Below are positions 1 through 12,386 of a stretch of 64,000 nt of DNA, in pieces. A model generated the notes under the pieces. The model saw only the letters and a program-made list of their open reading frames with translations. It did no database searches and was not told the DNA's origin. The translations under genes were made by a program, and so were the position numbers. Source of the stretch: Berberis thunbergii (lineage: Eukaryota > Streptophyta > Magnoliopsida > Ranunculales > Berberidaceae); contig QNQO01000836.1 in assembly GCA_003290165.1 (NCBI GenBank), positions 310,001 through 374,000 of the forward strand, in the 5' to 3' direction. Numbering within the stretch: position 1 is the first letter of the stretch; each line of letters starts with the position of its first letter.

Positions 1-2008
1 GCCAATATTTATGTGATGATAATGTTTCCTTATCAAACAAAACTTTGAAACTTGAAGACCAAACTCCCTAAGTTTAAGCAATTGGGTTTCCTCTCATTGA
101 CATATTAAATTAAGCCAAAGAGTAAATTGAAGTTCATAACTTAAAATTGAGCTTAATTAAGTAATAGAGAAAGAAAAGTGAAGAGTGAGAATGATTAGAA
201 TGTAGAATGACTAAAATGAAGATAAGGGGGAGTGAACGAAGACATGGAAGTAGGAGTTGGAGTCGATGGGGAACTTCTCCTTGGTGTGGAATTGAAGAAA
301 TTTCTAACTTCCACTGTATTGAATAGAAGACTCCACCTATCGCTCCCACAGTTGCATAAATAGAGAGATAAACCCTAAACCTTAGCGAGAAACCTTACAA
401 ACAAATGAAGGGGAAGAAGTAGAGTGTCTAACTGTTTGTTTCCAAGCATGCCAAAAAAAAAAAATTTGGGTCTATTTAAGCTGCCCATCATAGGCGCGAC
501 AAAGAATTCACTGGACAAGCTACCCATCACAGTTCTAATAAGATACACTTCATCCAAATCTTTGATCCCCACCGCAATAGACTCAGTGAACCCTCGCAAA
601 TTGACCTTCAAGCTCCAAGAACGGAGACACAGCATGCGGAGGAGGCTTGAGGAGTTTGATTTGCGTGTAGAAGGTGGTCTACTACGTACAGGAGTCTGAG
701 ACTAAAAAGCAGATTGAGAGAGAATGAGAGATAAGGGTTAGGATTTTTTTACTTTTAAAGGGTCAGTGATATTTCTATAATTTTTATACTTAAACGAATA
801 TCCATGGGGCGGATATGGCCAAATCCGTATCTACCTCGAATATTTAACGAATGTTGTTTGGATATCTGTATTCGCCCTGAAATTTGTTTAGCCACATCCA
901 AAACCACTCCAATTAGACTGGATGAAGCGAATATCCGTAAAAATCCACTCCACTATCTTCCCTATTAATTTGTTGGGGTGTAAACCCCCACCTAAAGAAA
1001 ACTCTTTGAAAATGAGTTTCGCTCACTATGGAGCCCTATGAGCAATAACCCTAATTGTGACTTAATTATCACTTTCATGTTGTCAGTCACCTATACCAAT
1101 CTTATTGAAGGCTGAGTGAATTAATGTCCAACAAGGGTTAAGCTAGCCCACCCACCCTCTTTTAATATATTTTATATTTGGCAATGGTGAAATACAGCTA
1201 TATGAGACTCGGTTTACTCATTTTCATTAAGAAATGGTTTTTGTTGTTAAGCTCCATTAGAATGACAATTTTTACTATCATGGTAAATTTAGGGTTTATG
1301 TGTTCTTTCAACAATTTTACATGTAATAGTAAAATAAAAGATGATATCAAGAATGATTATATTTAGATAAACAACTCATTATTTTTGAAGTGAAAATTAT
1401 AAGGTTTTGTCTATGTGCGGATACCTTGATGTAAAATTTGTAAATTAGGGAAATGGGGAAAAGGGTAAATGGTAAAGAAACTTCCACATCAAACCTTAAT
1501 CAGAAAAACTAAATTTTATTGCATTGTTTCCATATTTCTCAGATCATTATGGCATGAATGTGAATTTGTTTACCACACAAAAGTGGGTGAATAATAGCTA
1601 CATGAATTCCACGATTCACATATTTGAAAAACAAAATGCATAGGGATGAGAGTCTTGGTCACCAACCTGAAAATGAATCATGATTATTGAGGCTGTGGTT
1701 GTAGATATTTAGTCTCTACTTCATAAGAAAATAGAGAGTTGCAACAATTTTATTTTATTTTATTTATTTTTTAGGAGTTAAGTTTTCTTGCTGATGGAAA
1801 TCTGTCGTGGTTGATTCAAATTCGATCAGAAATAAGCCCCTCGTGGAGTTGGGAGTTTGTATCATAACATATGTTTATTTGTTTAAGTTTTTTTCCCTTT
1901 TCTTTTATCTTAATTTTGATTAGGTATTAGAAACCATGAGGAAATAAGAAAATTTGTAATTTTAATTTTGGTAACCAAAATTCTTGTGTATCTTGAGATA
2001 CATTAAGG
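1..2008. other. Intergenic DNA, no gene recognised
   Basis: AT-rich sequence with only short open frames on both strands, for example 375-635 minus and 424-699 plus, which overlap each other and match no family I recognise. The segment around 790-960 is richer in GGATAT/ATATCC words and looks like decayed transposon sequence, but I could not pair its ends. Confidence 0.5.
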
Positions 2009-2803
2009 TAGGGGTGGGCATCCCATCCCGCGATTCCGTTTTCGTCCCAATTTTGTTTCGTCTCGTCCTTATTTTTTTGGGTCTTAATGGGATTGAATAA
2101 TTTCATCTCGATCTCATCCCGTCCCGATCTAGAATGGAATGAGATGGGATGAAGATTTTCAATCCCGCCAATCCCGTCCCGTTCCGAACTATTTTTTCAA
2201 TATTTATTATTAATATTTATTATTTATTTATTTATTTTATGATTGCAATATTTGGATGCCCATACAAACTCCCTGATGCATATAACATTTTAGCATTTAA
2301 AATTCTCAATGTCGTTAGGCTATCAACTCATATTTGAATACAAATTTGTTTAATTGTATTTAACTAGAGCAAATTCGATTTCATTAAAAACTTTGGATAT
2401 TCAACTTATAATACAATTTAATGGGTTCCTAGTATCATCTCATTTGCAAGGATAGATATGCATGAAAATTTAACTCTGTGAGAAATTCCAATGGCAGCTT
2501 CATGTGCTTATTATGACATACGTTACATTATGTTTAGTTGACTGCATTTTGGTATATTATTTCATTTTCAGTATGATTATGTGTGAACATGGAATTTGCT
2601 GAAGATCTATTTTAGTTATTGAAATTGCATAGTCATTTTGAAACACGTTGATCCCGTCCCGAACCCGTTTGGGGTGGGACGAGGTCGGGATGAAGTTTAT
2701 CTCATTGCGTCCCGATCCCGTATGAATGGGATACAATAAGAATGAGTACGGGATAGAATAAGAATGAGTCTATCTCGTCCCATCTCGTCCTGTGCCCACC
2801 CCA
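2009..2803. mobile_element. hAT-type MITE, about 0.8 kb
   Basis: The left end reads TAGGGGTGGGCA and the right end TGCCCACCCCA, so the termini are inverted repeats. The element is flanked by ACATTAAGG (2000-2008) and ACATTTAGG (2804-2812), a target duplication with one mismatch that fits the 8-bp duplications of the hAT superfamily. Both subterminal regions are rich in TCCCGTCCCG-like words in opposite orientation (near 2030-2190 and 2650-2790). No transposase frame is present, so it is non-autonomous. Confidence 0.75.
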
Positions 2804-3068
2804 ACATTTAGGAGGAGTAAGTGCCAATGGAACAAAATTGACGATGAAATCTTGAAGTGTGTCAGTCAGCAACAACGAAAAATAGTGAAATACACGTGAT
2901 CAACCTTGACATATATACATGACAAATGTCATAAACTTTGTCTTTATAACCAACTTTAAATTAAGTACAATATACGTGATCAAGCTTTTTCTACCTTCCT
3001 TGTGATTTGTACGTTAAACAACGACAAATTGATATTTTGTGAGGATGATCTTTTGATGACATGCGAGG

Positions 3069-3604
3069 CATGGGCAGATCTACCCTTTGGCTAAGGGGGT
3101 CACTTGTCCCCTTATTTTTCTGAAAAATTTCACTAAATTACTCATGTTTTTTTATATTGCCCCCATTTAAAAGTTTAGATTACCCTATTTTGTATATAAT
3201 ATTGGTTTTTGACTCAATTAAAAATTAAATTATTGATTATTTTAAAAGTTTAGGTTCTTCCATTCCCCTCTTTTTATACAAATCTATGCTACTGATGTGT
3301 TCGCGATTTAGGGTTCGATATAGCCAACTGCTACGAAGTTGAGCAAATTGGGATTGAAAATATAAGAGGAGTGAGATGAGAGGTGGAGTTGAGAGATTAC
3401 AGAGTGAGAGAGGGTTTGTGAGGGAGAGAAAATATAAGAGAAGGAGAAGAGGAGAGAGTGAGAAGGTTGGTGAGGGTGAGTTTGTTGGGAGTTAAAAAAG
3501 AAAAAAAAAATTTCATTTGATTCGAAAAACCGCGTTCAGGGGTAAGTTGGTATTTTCAAACTTTTTTTTTTCTCCATTTGTCATCCATTCTGGCTCCGCC
3601 CATG
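3069..3604. mobile_element. hAT-type MITE with perfect 8-bp TSD
   Basis: The element starts CATGGGCAGATCTACC and ends GGCTCCGCCCATG, giving imperfect terminal inverted repeats of the GGGGCGGA type common in plant hAT elements. It is bounded by identical copies of ATGCGAGG at 3061-3068 and 3605-3612. A purine-rich GAGAG tract lies at about 3360-3480. There is no coding capacity. Its left end resembles the left end of the larger candidate element at 48305. Confidence 0.85.
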
Positions 3605-4040
3605 ATGCGAGGTAGCTTTTAACCTGTTGAAAATGGGTAATCTTTAATTCTTTTAACTCATATTCATGACATTGAATAAAGTTGAATCTTGTGAGAGTGA
3701 TTTTAGGTAGCGAAGATTTTTTTTATTGTTTTTATGTATAATTTGGAACGGAAAAAGATATTAAATTAAACTGAAAAAATCGCATTTATTCCTTTATATC
3801 ACAAAGAACATGCTTTTTTTTTCCCTCTATAATATTATCTTATTTTTCCCACAATATTTACAAAATTGAATACAATCTTTATATTCTTTTTCTAGAGTCT
3901 CTAGTATTTCACACTACGGGTAATCGGATACTACAAAAGTACTCTATATCATTGTTCATGACTAGGTTGCATACACATTTGATAAACTTTAGAAGTCATT
4001 CTCTTGTCTATGCTTGGTCAACCCTAAACCCAAATAATTG

Positions 4041-4065
4041 AAAAAAAAAAAAAAAAAAAAAAAAA
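4041..4065 (+). repeat. A25 homopolymer
   Basis: A run of 25 A residues. It could be the tail of an old retroposon on the plus strand, but no LINE or SINE 3' sequence is recognisable just upstream and no target duplication was found. Confidence 0.6.
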
Positions 4066-4700
4066 CCTTGAAGAGGGTAGTTTTCTCTAAATTCCAATTT
4101 TACCCTTCCTCTCCCACATGAGCAACAATGCACAAAAGTGGAAAATAAATTAAAGCAAAATTAGCTTGGAAAAAGAGAAACATCAATGGCACTTCAAAGG
4201 GAAGGAGAAACAAATAAATTTAAAATTCCATAATATTGATTGTTTTTAGAAAACCAAAAAAAAAATACAAACAAACAGGAGCCTTGAAAAGAAGCAAAGA
4301 GAAGAACATAAACGAGGAGAGAGAAAGTGATGAAGAAATGAGAAGAAGAACATAAGCTCTCCCTCCATGTCTCTCATTTTTTCTCTTCTATCTATCACTC
4401 TGTTTTGTTTGTTTTCCTCCTCTGTTTCTCTCCTCCCCTGTTTTGCTCTGTTTCTTCTTCGTTTAATAAACAAAACTGCAACACAAATTAAGTAAACCAA
4501 GCAAAACCATCAAAGATCGCCGGATTCCGCTATGGAAATCCGGCATAGTTCGCAATTCCGACCACCCCCACCGTCGGAGATTTCTGTATAAATGCAGAAA
4601 AAAGAGTTGCCTTTTACCCCTTCCACCATTGAAATCGAAATTGTTCATCTTTACGTTTGTGTGGTGTTGTGTCAGAGACAGAAGCAACCATAAGTGAACA
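4066..4700 (+). other. Upstream region and probable 5' leader of the DUF659 gene
   Basis: This stretch holds no gene of its own. From about 4360 to 4460 it is strongly pyrimidine rich (CT-rich), as plant core promoters and 5' leaders often are. I could not choose a TATA box or a transcription start with confidence. The leader probably covers the last 200 or so bases before the ATG at 4701. Confidence 0.4.
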
Positions 4701-7010
4701 ATGGCTGCAACACGTACAGCAACAGTGGACTCGACGATACCGGTGGCGACCTCAACAGAGGACCCAACAGCGAAAGCGGTTAACAAGAGGTACGAAGGCC
4801 TTGTAACTGTTCGAACAAAAGCCATTAAAGGGAAAGGTGCTTGGTATTGGGTTCACTTAGAGCCTATTTTGGTTCACAATTCCGACACTGGTCTTGCTAA
4901 AGCAGTGAAGTTGAGGTGTTCTCTCTGTGATGCTGTCTTCTCTGCTTCTAACCCTTCTCGAACTGCTTCAGAGCATCTCAAGAGAGGGACTTGCCCTAAT
5001 TTCACTTCTGTGCCAAAACCCATTTCAACAATCCCTCTTCCTTCTCCCCTTACTTCTTCTCTTCCTTCTCCTTCTTCTGCTCCTCATCACAACCATAGTA
5101 GGAAGAGGAGTTCATCTGGGGGTGGTGGGGTTTCTTCTTCTCCTTATCAAGCAACACCCCTTACTTTGGTTGATCCATCAAGGTTCTGTACTGACCTCAC
5201 TTCTTACTCTACAATGGCTGCTGCTTCAACCCCTCCACAACAGCATTTGATGTTATCAGGTGGGAAAGAGGACTTGGGTGCATTGGCGATGCTTGAAGAT
5301 AGTGTTAAGAGGCTCAAGAGTCCCAAAACTTCACCTGGTCCAACTCTAAGCAAAACCCAGATTGATTCAGCTCTCAATTTGTTGACTGATTGGCTCTACG
5401 AGTCTTGCGGGTCTGTTTCTTTCTCAAGTGTTGAGAACCCCAAGTTCAAAGCTTTCCTCAATCAAGTTGGCTTGCCATCAATCTCAAGGAGAGAGCTTGC
5501 GGGTTCGAGACTGGATGCTAAGTTCGACGAAGCTAAGACTGAATCAGTAGCTAGAATTAGAGATGCTATGTTCTTTCAAATTGCTTCGGATGGTTGGAAG
5601 ACTAAGAATTTTGGTCCTGTCGGGGGAGAGAGGTTGGTGAATTTGACTGTGAATCTTCCTAATGGGACTAGTGTGTTTCAAAAGGCTGTATTTACTAGTG
5701 GGTCTGTTCCATCTAAATATGCAGAAGAGATTCAATGGGAAACCATCAATGAGGTCAGTGGGAACTCGGTGCAACGATGTGTTGGGATGGTCTCGGACAA
5801 GTTTAAAGCCAAGGCATTGAGGAATTTGGAGAATCAGAATCACTGGATGGTCAATCTTTCATGCCAGCTTCAAGGGTTTAACAGTTTGATGAAAGACTTC
5901 AGTGTGGAGCTTCCAGTTTTCAAAACTGTTACTGATAATTGCTTGAAGCTTGCCAATTTCTTCAATTTGAATGCTCAGGTGAGAAACAGTTATCAAAAGT
6001 ACCAATTACAAGAACTTGATCATGCTGAGCTGCTTCGGGTGCCTCCATCTGATTACGAAAGCTCAAAGAATTTTATGCCTGTTTATGCAATGTTCGAAGA
6101 TATATGCAGCTCGGCTCGAGCTTTACAGATGGTTGTAGATGATTTGTATAAAGTGGTGTCTGTTGAAGACCCTATTGCTAGGGATGTCGCGGAGCTGATT
6201 CGGGACATGGGGTTTTGGACTGAATTGGAGGCAGTGCATTTCCTGGTGAAGTTGATTAAGGAGATGGCATTGGAGATTGAGGCGGAGAGGCCATTGGTTG
6301 GGCAATGCCTGCCTCTTTGGGATGATCTAAGGTCCAAAGTGAAAGATTGGTGTGTCAAATTTAACATTGCTGATGGGCCTGTGGAGAAGATAATTGAGAA
6401 GAGGTTCAGAAAGAACTATCATCCAGCATGGTCAGCCGCTTTCATACTCGACCCACTTTACTTGGTGAGGGACACAAGTGGCAAGTACCTCCCACCTTTC
6501 AAGTACTTGACACCGGACCAAGAGAAGGATGTAGACAAACTTATAACCCGGTTAGTGTCTAGGGAGGAGGCACATATTGCTCTAATGGAGCTGATGAAGT
6601 GGAGGTCGGAGGGATTAGACCCGCTTTACGCCCAGGCAGTACAGGTCAAACAGCGAGACCCCATGACGGGGAAGATGAAAATTGCTAATCCTCAAAGTAG
6701 TAGGCTTGTATGGGAGACATGCTTGAGTGAATTCAAGGCATTGGGGAAGGTTGCTGTGAGGCTCATTTTCCTTCATGCAACTTCGTGTGGATTCAAGTGC
6801 AATTGGTCATTCTTGAGGTGGGTGAGTGCCCATGGGCACTCAAGGGCCGGAATGGATAGAGCTCAAAAAATGATACTTATTGCAGCCCATGCCAAGCTTG
6901 AGAGACGGGATTTCTCCAGTGAGGAAGACAAGGATGCAGAGCTGTTCGCCTTAGCTAATGGTGAAGATGACATGCTCAACAAGGTCTTTGTGGATGCATC
7001 CTCAGTGTAA
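4701..7010 (+). CDS. Domesticated hAT-transposase-like protein (BED-type zinc finger, DUF659)
   Basis: An intronless 769-residue protein. I see a BED-like finger with C73, C76, H92 and C98, a Ser/Pro-rich linker (about 107-150), a DUF659/RNase H-like core starting near residue 220, and a C-terminal hAT dimerisation-like region (about 660-745). It resembles the plant DUF659 proteins of the Arabidopsis At1g12380/At1g62870 type, for which I know no firm biochemical role; DNA binding as a nuclear protein is an inference. The first acidic position survives (D297 in a SDGWK motif). The usual CxxH motif is replaced by CQLQ near 388, and the usual Glu before the NWS motif is Lys699, so transposition activity is unlikely. 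There are no TIRs or TSD around it. An unbroken 2.3-kb frame amid decayed repeats suggests selection. The start is the first in-frame ATG, after a CT-rich leader. This is the most credible host gene in the window. Confidence 0.85.
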   Translation: MAATRTATVDSTIPVATSTEDPTAKAVNKRYEGLVTVRTKAIKGKGAWYWVHLEPILVHNSDTGLAKAVKLRCSLCDAVFSASNPSRTASEHLKRGTCPNFTSVPKPISTIPLPSPLTSSLPSPSSAPHHNHSRKRSSSGGGGVSSSPYQATPLTLVDPSRFCTDLTSYSTMAAASTPPQQHLMLSGGKEDLGALAMLEDSVKRLKSPKTSPGPTLSKTQIDSALNLLTDWLYESCGSVSFSSVENPKFKAFLNQVGLPSISRRELAGSRLDAKFDEAKTESVARIRDAMFFQIASDGWKTKNFGPVGGERLVNLTVNLPNGTSVFQKAVFTSGSVPSKYAEEIQWETINEVSGNSVQRCVGMVSDKFKAKALRNLENQNHWMVNLSCQLQGFNSLMKDFSVELPVFKTVTDNCLKLANFFNLNAQVRNSYQKYQLQELDHAELLRVPPSDYESSKNFMPVYAMFEDICSSARALQMVVDDLYKVVSVEDPIARDVAELIRDMGFWTELEAVHFLVKLIKEMALEIEAERPLVGQCLPLWDDLRSKVKDWCVKFNIADGPVEKIIEKRFRKNYHPAWSAAFILDPLYLVRDTSGKYLPPFKYLTPDQEKDVDKLITRLVSREEAHIALMELMKWRSEGLDPLYAQAVQVKQRDPMTGKMKIANPQSSRLVWETCLSEFKALGKVAVRLIFLHATSCGFKCNWSFLRWVSAHGHSRAGMDRAQKMILIAAHAKLERRDFSSEEDKDAELFALANGEDDMLNKVFVDASSV

Positions 7011-8708
7011 CATTTTTCACTCTTGTAGAAGTCTGCAATTGTAGGATTTTTTTTATTCTTTCTACTACTCTTTTCTGGTTGCCTCCTAGTTGTTTACTTA
7101 CTTTCTACTGATAGAAGTTTTCGGGGGTTAGGATGGGGGAGGGAGGGACAATAGGGAGGAGGGCATTAATTATGTATTACCAGTGCTCAGGAGAATGAAT
7201 CAGCCATCTCCTACGTCTGCATGATTTTGGGGTTTTTCAGATTTGCAGAAAAGAAAAAGAAACAAAAAAAATGATGTTCTTGTTTATAAAGATAGAGAAT
7301 GTTGGATGAATAGGTGGAAGAATGTTGTAACATTTGGGTTTCTAGAGTAATTTTAGATAAATAATATTTATGAAGAGGAAGTTTTTCATTCTGATTTGGT
7401 TTGAGATTGTCTTGTGTTCTTACAGTTTCTCTTACTAGTTGTAAAATAATCTTATCAACATTTATTGGTGTTTTTTTTCTATTGTTCCATTAAACTGCAT
7501 GTATTAAACATTATTAGTAATGCTTTGGCTATGAGTGAGAAACTATAGAACTTACTTTTAAAAGGTTAGCCCAAATGTGACTCGTTGTTTCAATCTTTTT
7601 TCTTGCAATAACTTGAAGATTAGAGGTTGAAAGTTTCCCCAGATAATAGATAAGTTCTGTAGGTTTGTTTTATGGTGTTTATAATATTTGCTAAGCATCA
7701 TAACACTTTATAACAGACTCATTAGAGGTCTGTAATGCAGTTGTGCTTAGGTGGCTACCTGTTAATTAGTAGTAATTATAAATTATGAATGTAGAAGAGC
7801 TTGTTCTTTTTCCCCTTCCATTTCTAGGCCTGAAGGAGTAAGCCTAATTTAGATACAAATGCGTGTGAGTTACATCATGACTTTTTGGTTGTTAAGTCTC
7901 ATTTCATCTTCTTTTACCGTGCATCCTACTTATCAGGTGATCCTTATGGTTGTGGTGTAATAATCATAGTCGACATGCTCTACTGCATTATTTGTCTGAT
8001 GTTGTTAATGTAAGTAATTCGAACCACAATGAGTGCCACAGAAGAAGACAAGCTTGCTATACTTCACCCGGATCAGCTTTCGTGAAGTCAGTCTAATTTT
8101 TTTCAATAGTGTTTTGTTTCAATCTAAATTAGGAATTAACTCAATGGTCAGAAACAAAACCAATGTCAAAATCAATAATTGGGCAAATCACATTATCTTT
8201 GTTATGCTTACGAAGCTAGTTTCTTTTACCATGCGTAGCAAAATCTCTGCATGCTTCTCAAATGCGAACAATGTCGTCTTAATCTCAGATGATATGAATG
8301 ATGAAATATCTTAAGTTCCACTTTGATATTGATCAACCTAGGAATAATATGTAATAGATCTGTAAACTTAGAGATTCTTTTTCCATTCTCCTTCTCAGCA
8401 GTGGTTACACTGGATATGGGAGAAAATTTGTGAGCATGTAACATTCTGGAATGATTACCTGTCACTTCACCAAATTATCATCGTTATCATCACAGTGACA
8501 TATTCAATCAGGGTCTTTGGTAGGATATACAAAATGTTTCACCCACTACCAAATCTGACATACTGCTCCTCCTCCTAGACTTTGGACCAGTAATGCATTG
8601 TAAAAAGCACGACAGATTAGCAGATAAATGAAAAAAAATTGCGCCAACATATTTCATATCAACTTTTAAGATGACAGAAGCAAGTGACAAAGATACGGGT
8701 AGAGATAG
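7011..8708. other. 3' UTR of the DUF659 gene and intergenic DNA
   Basis: The first few hundred bases are T-rich and probably 3' UTR. Several AATAAT-like words occur, none of which I can pick as the poly(A) signal. The rest contains only short random frames and no recognisable RNA gene or repeat. Confidence 0.5.
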
Positions 8709-9841
8709 TGTCACGTTCCGATTTTCAAAAAAAATGAAATTCTAAAAAATTCACGTATGATAATTCATTTTACCAAAATTTGGAACGTAAAATTTAATAA
8801 CAAAAGAAATATTTAGCAGCAACGACTAAAACATAGTTTAGAAAATATAACAAATTAAAATTTATAATAAAACTCTAACCAGAAAATTTCGACGTCGCTA
8901 GTCCCACTAGCGAAACTCCAGTAAAATTGCTCAAAAGTCTCTAAACCTGAAAGGCTAATCGGCTACATTCTCAAAGGAATGTACTCAAGAAGGAAAAGCT
9001 CACTTGGGTTAGTAATAAAGCTGGTGTGAGAAATTTTCATCCCAAAATCAATAAAATCGCACGTGATAAACATCAAACTAAACACAAACAATACACAAAC
9101 ACACCAACAAGTAGTTCCTCAACGAGACAAAAGTGTGATGCAAGAAAACACAGTTCCAAGAATTTAGTTCATTAACAAGGCAATCATATCATCATCCTAA
9201 TTAGTAAATATGCATGTACTTGTACTTACGCTGTAAAAGTTGACTATGACAAGTCTGACATGCAAAAATATTAGTGGACTTGTCATCCTGCATGAAAAGG
9301 GGTTAGAAACAATATAAACGTAATCTATTCATTTTTATTTGAATTTGTTTCATCTTTTAACGGATTGATCACTTAGACGATACCACATTCGCACCACCTC
9401 CGTGCTGAACATACATGCCTGTATGCCTTTCTCATATAAAGGAGGACTACTCTGTCATCCATGCCCAAGTGGGGACATCACATACAGGCATGCATCGCAG
9501 ATACTCCTAACTATATGAGTACCAAAAGCCACTCTTGGCTATCAATGCGCATAAACCCACGTCACATTTTTTACGGATAAATATCAAAGCCTATTTTAGG
9601 CATACAAATTCACCTCATTTTCGCAAGACTAACTCGGGGGGTTATTTTAGTTTTTCTACTATGAAATAGGTACCCCAACTTCGCAAGACGACCCACTGGT
9701 CATTTAGTTTCTCTAGTGAGAGAGGAAAAATAATAAACAAAAGAGGTGTGGTAGTTCTAAGTGCTACAATTTCAGGTGATTAAATTTTCAGAAATCAAGG
9801 TTTATCCATATCATTTACTTTTGATATTTCGAATTTCCTTC

Positions 9842-9980
9842 ACAATGACATTTTGTCATTCATAAGTTAATCCACCCATTCTTTTGGGGAAGCATAGCAT
9901 ATTCATAAATCATGTTTTATAATAACACGGTGATCAAGTGACATTTTATCATTTATAATGAAATCCACCCATTCTTTGGG
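9842..9980. repeat. Two diverged direct repeats inside the LTR
   Basis: Segments of about 46 bp at roughly 9845-9890 and 9935-9980 both read GACATTTT(G/A)TCATT...ATCCACCCATTCTTT..GGGGA. They are separated by about 90 bp and differ at several positions. Such duplications are common in U3 or R regions of long LTRs. Confidence 0.5.
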
Positions 9981-12216
9981 GAGAACTTAATCATTTCAAG
10001 ATGCATACATACAGAAAAACACCATTAATCTTAAATGGTCCTACATCAATAGAATCAACGAGACATCAAAACAAAACAAACCATAGTGCAAAATCAAACA
10101 CTACTACACATAGCACTCTCCATATGAATGTGATTTTAGGGATAAGCACATAGATCCTAGTTTGGCATAAAGTATCTCAAATGCTGAATCCAACAAAGCC
10201 ACTACATGCAATCTCCGAAAAGACAATTTCAATACATAAACATGAAAGTGCATGACAATCATGGGTGAACATTAACTTACACCAAAGCAATCATCCAAAT
10301 CCCAATACAGCACACATAACTTAAGTTGTTTGAAAACATCCACAAATTCCTTTGAGTATTTTTCATACAATAAAGAGAAATGAGATTTCCAATACCATTC
10401 ACCAAAATTGCATGTTTGCCATTTACAAACTAAGGTCCCCACTGTGACAAATCCACATGCACTTATGTGCATAATGCAAGTAACACATTGGTTTAGAAAA
10501 CATTATACAAACTACTCCCAATAGCCCTAATTACATATTAGCGACATCCACCATAAAAACTGCATAAATTAACCAACCAACCCAAAAGCTACATCCCCTT
10601 GAACACACCAAATAAACATAAAATAGGTTGCATTTGGTTGGAACCTGTCAATTTATCATCTTCACATGAATACCTTTTTCAACCAAGAACAAGATACCCA
10701 TTATGAGAAATTTGCATTAAGAATCAATCATCAATGATTTTCGATAGATTTAAAAACAGGACTCTCCATTTCATCCAAAGCCATCAAAAACTCCAACGAA
10801 ATCTAGCCTATATTCAATTTAGGTTCTCCCAATATTGTCAGTTACAACTTATAAATCCAAGGGCCAGTCCAAAACATTTCTCAGCTTCTTATCTTATCAT
10901 ATATGAAAATGATGTTTCTCCCTTTGACTCCAACTCATTTATCAAGATTCTAAATGTCGACTTATCTGTTTCCTTCGCAATCCATTCGGCATAAGGTTGG
11001 CGTGGGTGCCTAGGTGTGACCTTTCTAACTTCACCAAAAATCCATATCCTTGTTAGGTGATGGAAGACCACCAAGCTGCAACTATAACAATGATTTATTG
11101 CCACCATTATCAAGCACCAACTCGTTTCAATGTTGTCCCAAACACCATGGCCAATTTGGCAGTGGGGTGTCAGGGACAATGTTTCTTAGTCTGTGTTCTG
11201 AGAATAACACACTAAGAAAAACTCTACTGAAACTGACTTCTTCAACTCTGATTAATGTTTATTTCAGTCACTAGATAAGCTCAGCCAAATAGGCATTTCA
11301 AGGGGTTCCACCTTATCAAACTTTCACCAAGTCAAGCAGAAGTAACCAGGTTTTGAGCTACATTAACAACTTAAAAATGCAAGACCACATTTGTACTCGT
11401 CAAGATTATTTAGAAAACATAAACAATACATTTTTTGACATAAAACCCTAAAGGATAAATGTGGTTATGGCCGTAATCCCTACCTAATAATTCCTCTCTT
11501 ATTCAAAGCATCCACAACCAATTGCCAACCATAGATCCCATCTTGAGTCAAATTTTTTTTTATCATACCCAATAAATCATCCTGACCCAATCACAATAAA
11601 TCATCCTTCTTGGTTAAGCTAGAATAATCAAGAGTCCTTCAATAACATTGGCAACTCCAACAATAATCCCAAACAAATGTTGAAGCATCAAGCATACAAA
11701 ACACATCACATTCAAAACCATCACATAAAACAACTAAAAGGGATAAAAGAGAACTCACGAATGTAAATAGAATTAAGGACTAAATCACACCAACTTTGAT
11801 CATTCCAGCAAAGAATTTGGAAGTCAAGAATAGATCAAAACAAACAAACTCCATTTTGTGGACCAAAATCAAATCTAAATATCCAAAATCATGTGGTGGG
11901 TATATGAAAGAAAAACTTACTGATTAGTAGCACACCGCCCTCGGCACACAAGATCTCTCTCATCGCAACAATCACCTCGCCGGACCACCACCACATCGCC
12001 ATCATAGCACCACCTTCGTGCACAGTCTCCATCGCCATCATCCCGTCGAAGAGGATAAGAGGAAGGAGAAAAGAAGAGAAAGGAAGGTTTTTGGGGCGGT
12101 GGGATCGGCTGCGACGTGCGGTCACAGACCGTGATCGCCGCCAATGAGGAGAAGAAATCGTGAAGGGGGAGAAAAATGAAGGAAGAACAAAAAAAAAGAA
12201 GGAAGAAGGGTTTTCT

Positions 12217-12226
12217 CTTTATAAGG
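12217..12226 (-). promoter_or_regulatory. TATA-like box of the candidate LTR
   Basis: Minus-strand CCTTATAAAG about 160 bp after the LTR start and followed by a purine-rich then pyrimidine-rich leader. The position fits a U3 promoter driving minus-strand transcription. It is a motif match only. Confidence 0.35.
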
Positions 12227-12386
12227 TGGGTGGTTATTCGCCCCCACTTAACTTCTGAAACCACTCACCTTCTAAACTCACCAAATAAAATCCTAAAATT
12301 TGAAATTTAAATTTAATTAAATGTAACTCTATTTTATTTAATTAAAAATAAAATAAATTATCTTTATGAAATTTAGGGGTGTTACA

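Larger units (their letters stand above)
8709..12386 (-). mobile_element. Probable solo LTR, about 3.7 kb (Ty3/Gypsy, Tekay/Del-like)
   Basis: The element is bounded by TGT...ACA: plus-strand left end TGTCACGTTCCG, right end GGGGTGTTACA. On the minus strand it begins TGTAACACCCC, a start I associate with long LTRs of Tekay/Del chromoviruses. Flanks are GATAG (8704-8708) and GACAG (12387-12391), a 5-bp TSD with one mismatch, as expected for integrase-mediated insertion. No gag-pol, primer-binding site or second LTR is present, so a solo LTR left by recombination is the simplest reading. A TATA-like site lies about 160 bp inside the minus-strand 5' end. Short minus-strand frames at 11889-12264 are probably leader sequence, not genes. 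The family assignment is inferred from length and termini only. Confidence 0.6.

Noticed and set aside
375..699. Overlapping frames on both strands near the window start
   Set aside because: No recognisable domain and no supporting gene context. They are mutually overlapping and short, so kept only as a note.
11889..12264. Minus-strand frames of 78 and 115 residues
   Set aside because: They lie in the leader part of the candidate solo LTR and have low-complexity composition.
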